Assembly (NCBI GenBank): GCA_964594865.1 | Contig: CAZQMZ010000005.1 | Coordinates: 9,817 to 73,816 of the forward strand | DNA length: 64,000 nucleotides | Direction: 5' to 3' | Source of the DNA: Caccovivens sp964594865 | Lineage (GTDB): Bacteria; Bacillota; Clostridia; Christensenellales; UBA1242 | Part shown: in pieces, positions 60,189-64,000 of the stretch | How positions within the stretch are numbered: position 1 is the first letter of the stretch | Layout of the letters: each line of letters opens with the position of its first letter | Position numbers and translations under genes: made by a program | Notes under the pieces: model-generated | What the model was told of the DNA's origin: nothing | Databases searched by the model: none | Seen by the model: only the letters and a program-made list of their open reading frames with translations

Positions 60189-60758
60189 ATGGACTATCGT
60201 GATTTCACAAAACGAGCAACTGCATATGACGGATTTGTAAAATTTCGCAAAGATGTTTTGGACAACACTGAAAAAGGCGGTTTTACAGAAAGTTTCACCG
60301 ACCTTTGTGCAAATGCGTTAGCTGGGAATTGTATTGCACAAGATTGCGTTGCATACTTTTTCAAACGCGGTGTGCCAGATCCAAAATCGGAAACGAGATA
60401 TCTTCTTCCGCCAAATTATGATTATTATATTTCTTGGCAAATTTTGGCAGGGGCAAACGGAAATGAATTTGCTTTGGAAAAGTTGGAATTTTTTCTAAAT
60501 CCTGCACTTGAAACAATCATCGATGATGAAGAAATTTTGACACGGGCTATGCAGAAAAAGAACATCACAAAAGACAACGCTTTGATGGTGATTTCAAACC
60601 TGATTTGCGAAGGAATTGTCGATCAACTTCATATTGATCCAAAGAAACTTATAAAAATCGATAACAGAGAAGTGCCATATTCCGCGCAAAGAAATCGTAT
60701 ATATCTTGACGCCATGGAAGACTGTTTGATTGATGTTGTCGACTTTTTGATAAGTTAG
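60189..60758 (+). CDS. Hypothetical soluble protein, 189 residues
   Basis: Starts MDYRDFTKRATAYDGFVKF, with a GAGAGG site 11 bases upstream and TAAAAT (about 60161-60166) before it. ALAGNCIAQDCVAYFFKRG and ILAGANGNEFALEKLEFFL vaguely resemble Sel1-type helical repeats. No signal or membrane segment. No family is recognised. It is followed by another small unknown gene in the same direction. Confidence 0.65.
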   Translation: MDYRDFTKRATAYDGFVKFRKDVLDNTEKGGFTESFTDLCANALAGNCIAQDCVAYFFKRGVPDPKSETRYLLPPNYDYYISWQILAGANGNEFALEKLEFFLNPALETIIDDEEILTRAMQKKNITKDNALMVISNLICEGIVDQLHIDPKKLIKIDNREVPYSAQRNRIYLDAMEDCLIDVVDFLIS

Positions 60759-60794
60759 TTTGACAATTTTTGAAGATTGATCATAAAAAAGCAT

Positions 60795-61256
60795 ATGGAT
60801 ACCATTTATGACGACGAACTTATGCCAGATAATTTTGAACAAATGGCAAAGGCATATTCAAAATCGCTTAAAAACAAGGGTTTTGTTTTTGTCCGCTTGG
60901 AAGAGGAAGAGTTTCACTTACTTTTGTCGGAAGTGTTTGTGATCATCTCCAAAATGCAGGCATGTTTAAACCGCTTGAAGGCTCTTCTCGATGCCAGGGT
61001 TTTGCAAGAGAAACTTTGTCACGCAAAAAGTCAATTGGAAGAAAAATTTGGTTCGAAACACTCATACAACTTTGTTTGTATTGAAGATGAAAATAAGGCT
61101 TTTTTGAGTTTGGTGGCGCTTGAAAATTTGCTTATTATCAAGCTGATGTTGCTTTCGGTCAAAAGTGGAGAGCTTGAACTTTGCAACAGCATAACAACAG
61201 CCATCACCGGAGTTTTTGCAGAAAGTTTTCCGTGCGAGGGGTTTAAGGTGAATTAA
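60795..61256 (+). CDS. Hypothetical soluble protein, 153 residues
   Basis: Starts MDTIYDDELMPDNFEQMAKA. It is helical, Leu- and Glu-rich, without signal, membrane or metal motifs. No ribosome site is clear. TTGACA (60760-60765), 16 bases, CATAAA (60782-60787) and 7 bases to the ATG give a weaker version of the leaderless pattern. It could instead be coupled to the preceding gene 36 bases away. Unknown function. Confidence 0.55.
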   Translation: MDTIYDDELMPDNFEQMAKAYSKSLKNKGFVFVRLEEEEFHLLLSEVFVIISKMQACLNRLKALLDARVLQEKLCHAKSQLEEKFGSKHSYNFVCIEDENKAFLSLVALENLLIIKLMLLSVKSGELELCNSITTAITGVFAESFPCEGFKVN

Positions 61257-61270
61257 AAAAGATTTTTTAA

Positions 61271-61307
61271 AAAAAATAGTGGCAACGTCTACCACTATTT
61301 TTATTTC
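61271..61307. terminator. Bidirectional terminator
   Basis: Stem AAATAGTGG / CCACTATTT with nine-base loop and T-rich flanks between convergent genes. Confidence 0.8.
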
Positions 61308-61324
61308 AAAAGCTATCTTCATTT

Positions 61325-63340
61325 TTAGAATCTATCAAACGGGTTGGAGGACTTCAAAACTTTCTTATTTCTCATTTTGATGTCATAATAAACTTTTTGA
61401 GTGTCCAAACTCTTCATAATTCCAACAGATTGCTCGGCTTTTTTAGTGTAGAAAAATGGTGTTTCATAGACAGCTGTTTGTTTAATTTTCATTGGGTTGA
61501 ATCTGAAAAGTTTGACAATCATGGTGTTCAGTGGCAACTGTCCAAGTTCATAAGGGGTGATAAGCGGGCGAGTGGAGCGTTGAACGCTTGTGTTTGTGCT
61601 TGTGCTCTTGTCGTCAGTATTCTTTTGAGATTTTGATGTGCCAGTGCTTGTTTCTTCATGCACCAATTGCACTTCACCGCACATTTTTGAGAAGTCATCT
61701 CTTGTTTGCTGGTCGTCCGCACCGACAAAGATTTGCGCGTTACAGTTTGTTTTGACGGTTTTAAGTCCATCGGCGCCATATTTTGTCTCAATCTGTGCAT
61801 AAGATTGCACTGCCATTTCAAACAAGATGTTTCTTCCACGCGCAACAGTGATCATGCTATCAAATTTTGGAATTGGTGGCAAGTTTCCAAACTCTTCCAA
61901 GATGAAGTAAACATGACGTGGCAACATCCCACCTGGATATGAATTTGCTTTGTCGACAAGACGTTTGTATAGTTGAGACAAGCACAAAATTGCAAGATTG
62001 TGACGCTCTTCGCGGTCATCTGGAATGATGAGATAGAAAGCAGTTGGAACAGATGTGAAATCATCAAAATTCAGGTCGCTTTGAGATGTCAAATAAGCAA
62101 TGCCGATGTCGTTCATGAAAGAGATTTTTCCGTTGAGCACACCCATATATGATTTTGTTGTGCCCGGAGCGTTGTTGATGACAGATGACGTCAAGTTTGG
62201 AACGTTGGAAGTGGCTTCGTCTCGACCTTGCAACAAATATTTTCTCACAGTCTCGAATGGAGCATCGGCATCTGGATCGCGGAAAGTGGCAATTTTGTAT
62301 AGATTATAGAAATTGAACTTTTCTCTCGTCATGCCAAGTTCTGGGTTCAAACTGTCTTCAAGCATAGCAAGTGAACAACCATAGAGGAAATCTTGTGCAC
62401 CTTCTTCCCAAGTTGGATCACTTGCTTTTGGAGATTTTGGAGCAATAGTGTTGCAAATTTCTCGAAGTTCGTTATATGCCATGTCGCAATAGACTTGTTC
62501 AGCGCTCTTGACGGCAACACGAAGAGATTCTTCATTTGGATATGCAATTCCTTCAAAACCAAACCACTCTTTGCCATATTTTTCGCCAGGGATTTCTTTA
62601 TATCCTGCATCTTTTGGATGAGTGCCGTTGACACATTTTTTAATGTGGTTTCTGCAGCTCTTTCCTTTGTGATATAAATCATATGCGTGTTCCATTGGGT
62701 TCCAACGCGTCGATGAAAAGGCATCACGAAGATTGAGCACAATGACGCGATATCCTTCATCTTCCAAAATGCGACTTGTGTCACGATATAGTTCACCTTT
62801 TGGGTCGGAGATAACCATATCTGGCTTTTCTCCGGAGTGCCCAAGAATTCTTATCGTAGGAACCAAACAAGCCGAAGTTTTACCAGACGCGGTCGTTCCG
62901 ATGATAAGACAGTGATATTCATCTTTCATGGCGATGTGATATTTTCCGCCTTCAATTTGATTTCGAAAGACAATGCCAGTCTTTTTCACTTGTGGCAACT
63001 GAGTCCAAGTTGTGACAATAAGTTTTTTGTGTGGATCGGTCTTCAACTCGCTCAAAGGTTGCCATTCTGCATCATATGTCAAATCCATTTCAGTTCCGCT
63101 GGCAGTTTTTCCTGTGGATTTGATTTTGCTGTCATCTTTTTTAGGTCTGGTGAAAATGGAAAAGCCAACACCAAGAACAGCGCCAACCAAAATTCCAAGC
63201 CCAACATAATCCCATTGCATAAGAGATTCTGTAATGGTGACATCGTCATGCGTGAAATAATAGAGCGCCACACCGCCAGCATAGCCAATGATGGCAAAGA
63301 TGATGACATAAATTAACAGCGATTTAAAATTCTTTTTCAT
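61325..63340 (-). CDS. VirD4/TraG-type conjugative coupling ATPase
   Basis: A 671-residue type IV coupling protein. Two N-terminal membrane segments (LLIYVIIFAIIGYAGGVALYYF and YVGLGILVGAVLGVGFSIF) are followed by the VirD4 ATPase core with Walker A IIGTTASGKTSACLVPT, SDPKGELYRDTS, and the Walker-B-like YFILEEFGNLPP with ITVARGRNI after it. It would bring DNA or protein substrates to a type IV secretion channel. GGAAGGAAT precedes the ATG at 63340. No relaxase, VirB4 or other transfer gene is in the window, so it is an orphan here. The neighbouring tRNA-Arg may mark the edge of an integrated element. Confidence 0.92.
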   Translation of the reverse strand: MKKNFKSLLIYVIIFAIIGYAGGVALYYFTHDDVTITESLMQWDYVGLGILVGAVLGVGFSIFTRPKKDDSKIKSTGKTASGTEMDLTYDAEWQPLSELKTDPHKKLIVTTWTQLPQVKKTGIVFRNQIEGGKYHIAMKDEYHCLIIGTTASGKTSACLVPTIRILGHSGEKPDMVISDPKGELYRDTSRILEDEGYRVIVLNLRDAFSSTRWNPMEHAYDLYHKGKSCRNHIKKCVNGTHPKDAGYKEIPGEKYGKEWFGFEGIAYPNEESLRVAVKSAEQVYCDMAYNELREICNTIAPKSPKASDPTWEEGAQDFLYGCSLAMLEDSLNPELGMTREKFNFYNLYKIATFRDPDADAPFETVRKYLLQGRDEATSNVPNLTSSVINNAPGTTKSYMGVLNGKISFMNDIGIAYLTSQSDLNFDDFTSVPTAFYLIIPDDREERHNLAILCLSQLYKRLVDKANSYPGGMLPRHVYFILEEFGNLPPIPKFDSMITVARGRNILFEMAVQSYAQIETKYGADGLKTVKTNCNAQIFVGADDQQTRDDFSKMCGEVQLVHEETSTGTSKSQKNTDDKSTSTNTSVQRSTRPLITPYELGQLPLNTMIVKLFRFNPMKIKQTAVYETPFFYTKKAEQSVGIMKSLDTQKVYYDIKMRNKKVLKSSNPFDRF

Positions 63341-63674
63341 ATTCCTTCCTTTCAATAAAATTCTTTGTATAAGTATATTTTAGTCATAAATACAAAAAAA
63401 AGCAAGAAATTTGAGATATTTATGAGAGAGAATTGACAAATTTAAGAAATTAGAGTAAGATATAAGTGCGTTTTAATATAAAAAACGCCTTGCAGGGACA
63501 AGGAACAAAAAAACTTAATGCTTATGCTCTCGTGGCGACCATGGATAGCACGCACTCACTAACTGCACTTATTATTCGTTTGCTAATTGCATCGCGCAAA
63601 CTCATTTGGCGCTTGTTAGTTCGTTTTCCCCACTGCGAACAAGTTCTAGTGGGGACCCCGCACGACCATTGTGC

Positions 63675-63703
63675 TTGACAAATATGTTTTTTCTTTATAT
63701 AAT
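63675..63703 (+). promoter_or_regulatory. Promoter before the second broken tRNA copy
   Basis: Consensus TTGACA (63675-63680), 17 bases, TATAAT (63698-63703), 23 bases before the broken tRNA-Arg copy at 63726. Confidence 0.8.
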
Positions 63704-63725
63704 ACAACCGCATCTTCTTTATTCA

Positions 63726-63766
63726 CTCTCGTGGCGACCATGGATAGCACAATGGTCTTCGGAACC
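63726..63766 (+). pseudogene. Truncated tRNA-Arg copy
   Basis: Matches the intact tRNA-Arg from the acceptor strand to the end of the anticodon stem, except for an altered D loop. It then diverges (GGCTCCGCC) and lacks the T arm and the 3' acceptor strand, so it cannot be a working tRNA. A strong promoter precedes it. Confidence 0.75.
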
Positions 63767-63929
63767 GGCTCCGCCTTTGCAAGTTCAAGGCCAAGCGTGT
63801 TGTCAAAACCAACCCGCAATGGCACAATCACTTGCAGGCTCCGCCCCCAAAACAAAAATTTGTTTCGGGGTCCCCAAAAAACTAATGGTTCCTTGCAGGG
63901 AGAAGAAACAAAAAAAACTTAATGCTTAT

Positions 63930-64000
63930 GCTCTCGTGGTGTAATGGATAGCACAATGGTCTTCGGAACCATTAGTTCGGGTTCGAATCCTGACGGGAGC
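63930..64000 (+). tRNA. tRNA-Arg, anticodon TCG (3' end at window edge)
   Basis: Acceptor GCTCTCG pairs with CGGGAGC (one T-G pair). The D arm is short, the anticodon stem is AATGGT/ACCATT with loop CTTCGGA, which gives TCG (codon CGA). The T arm TCGGGTTCGAATCCTGA is normal. The discriminator and CCA lie beyond the window. Confidence 0.9.

Larger units (their letters stand above)
63489..63946. repeat. Mosaic of broken tRNA-Arg copies and hairpins
   Basis: A flank of about 40 bases (CCTTGCAGGGA ... CTTAATGCTTAT) plus the tRNA 5' end GCTCTCGTGG occurs at 63489-63535 and again before the intact tRNA at 63891-63939. A second broken copy (63726-63766) matches the tRNA through GGTCTTCGGAACC. Both broken copies have GGCGACCATGG in the D-loop region where the intact gene has GGTGTAATGG. 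Inverted tRNA pieces are GACCATTGTGC (63664-63674) and AACTAATGGTTCC (63880-63892). Hairpins CCCCACT/AGTGGGG and CCCC-AAACAAA/TTTGTTT-GGGG lie between. The unit is about 400 bases long. Confidence 0.7.

Noticed and set aside
63466..63944. Several overlapping frames of 60-112 residues near the tRNA-Arg
   Set aside because: They run through tRNA fragments and hairpins, on both strands, without ribosome sites.
1..64000. CRISPR arrays, insertion sequences with transposases, rRNA, tmRNA or RNase P RNA
   Set aside because: I looked for regular spaced repeats, transposase motifs and conserved RNA cores and found none.

Overview
The window is a low-GC bacterial chromosome segment around the replication origin. 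Core genes in Firmicutes (Bacillota) style, a stand-alone Spo0A C-terminal domain, two T-box riboswitches, Shine-Dalgarno sites such as AAGGAG, and an archaeal-type AspRS with GatCAB all point to an uncultured Clostridia-like Bacillota, probably a gut anaerobe (anaerobic NrdD, rubrerythrin). I cannot place it below class level.

Left part (0-12.4 kb): the start of nrdD with a likely NrdR-controlled promoter, a ferritin-like protein, then parB, parA, rsmG, mnmG and mnmE on the minus strand. A plus-strand transglutaminase-like gene separates mnmE from jag. A guanylate-kinase-like gene and a two-domain ferritin-like protein follow. Middle left (12.6-26.2 kb): tRNA-Ser, a 41-residue Pro/Arg-rich peptide gene, a YfcE phosphodiesterase, an acidic lipoprotein, three parS sites, rubrerythrin, the T-box-aspS-gatC-gatA-gatB operon, a YwaF-like membrane protein, the Spo0A-C protein, a YgjV-like membrane protein and an amidase with two peptidoglycan-binding repeats.

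Origin (26.2-34 kb): a HipA-like protein, then yidC, yidD, rnpA, rpmH, dnaN, an intergenic region with DnaA boxes (oriC) and dnaA, all on the minus strand, with recF divergent. Compared with the usual Firmicutes order, the dnaA-dnaN unit is inverted between rpmH and recF. The usual rpmH-to-parB string is also split by about 17 kb of other genes between yidC and jag.

Right part (34-64 kb): a large CvpA-like membrane protein; a reduced division/wall cluster (rsmH, a coiled-coil membrane protein, a PASTA penicillin-binding protein); a zinc peptidase; small genes; glyS with its own T-box; an ABC-F ATPase with one apparently dead site; a 3,422-residue exported surface protein followed by cardiolipin synthase; three small unknown genes; an orphan VirD4-type coupling ATPase; and an intact tRNA-Arg preceded by a mosaic of broken tRNA-Arg copies and hairpins.

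A recurring feature is a set of genes whose start codon lies 6 or 7 bases after a good -10 box with no Shine-Dalgarno site (mnmE, the lipoprotein, the YgjV-like gene, recF, rsmH, the zinc peptidase and two unknown genes). This predicts leaderless mRNAs.
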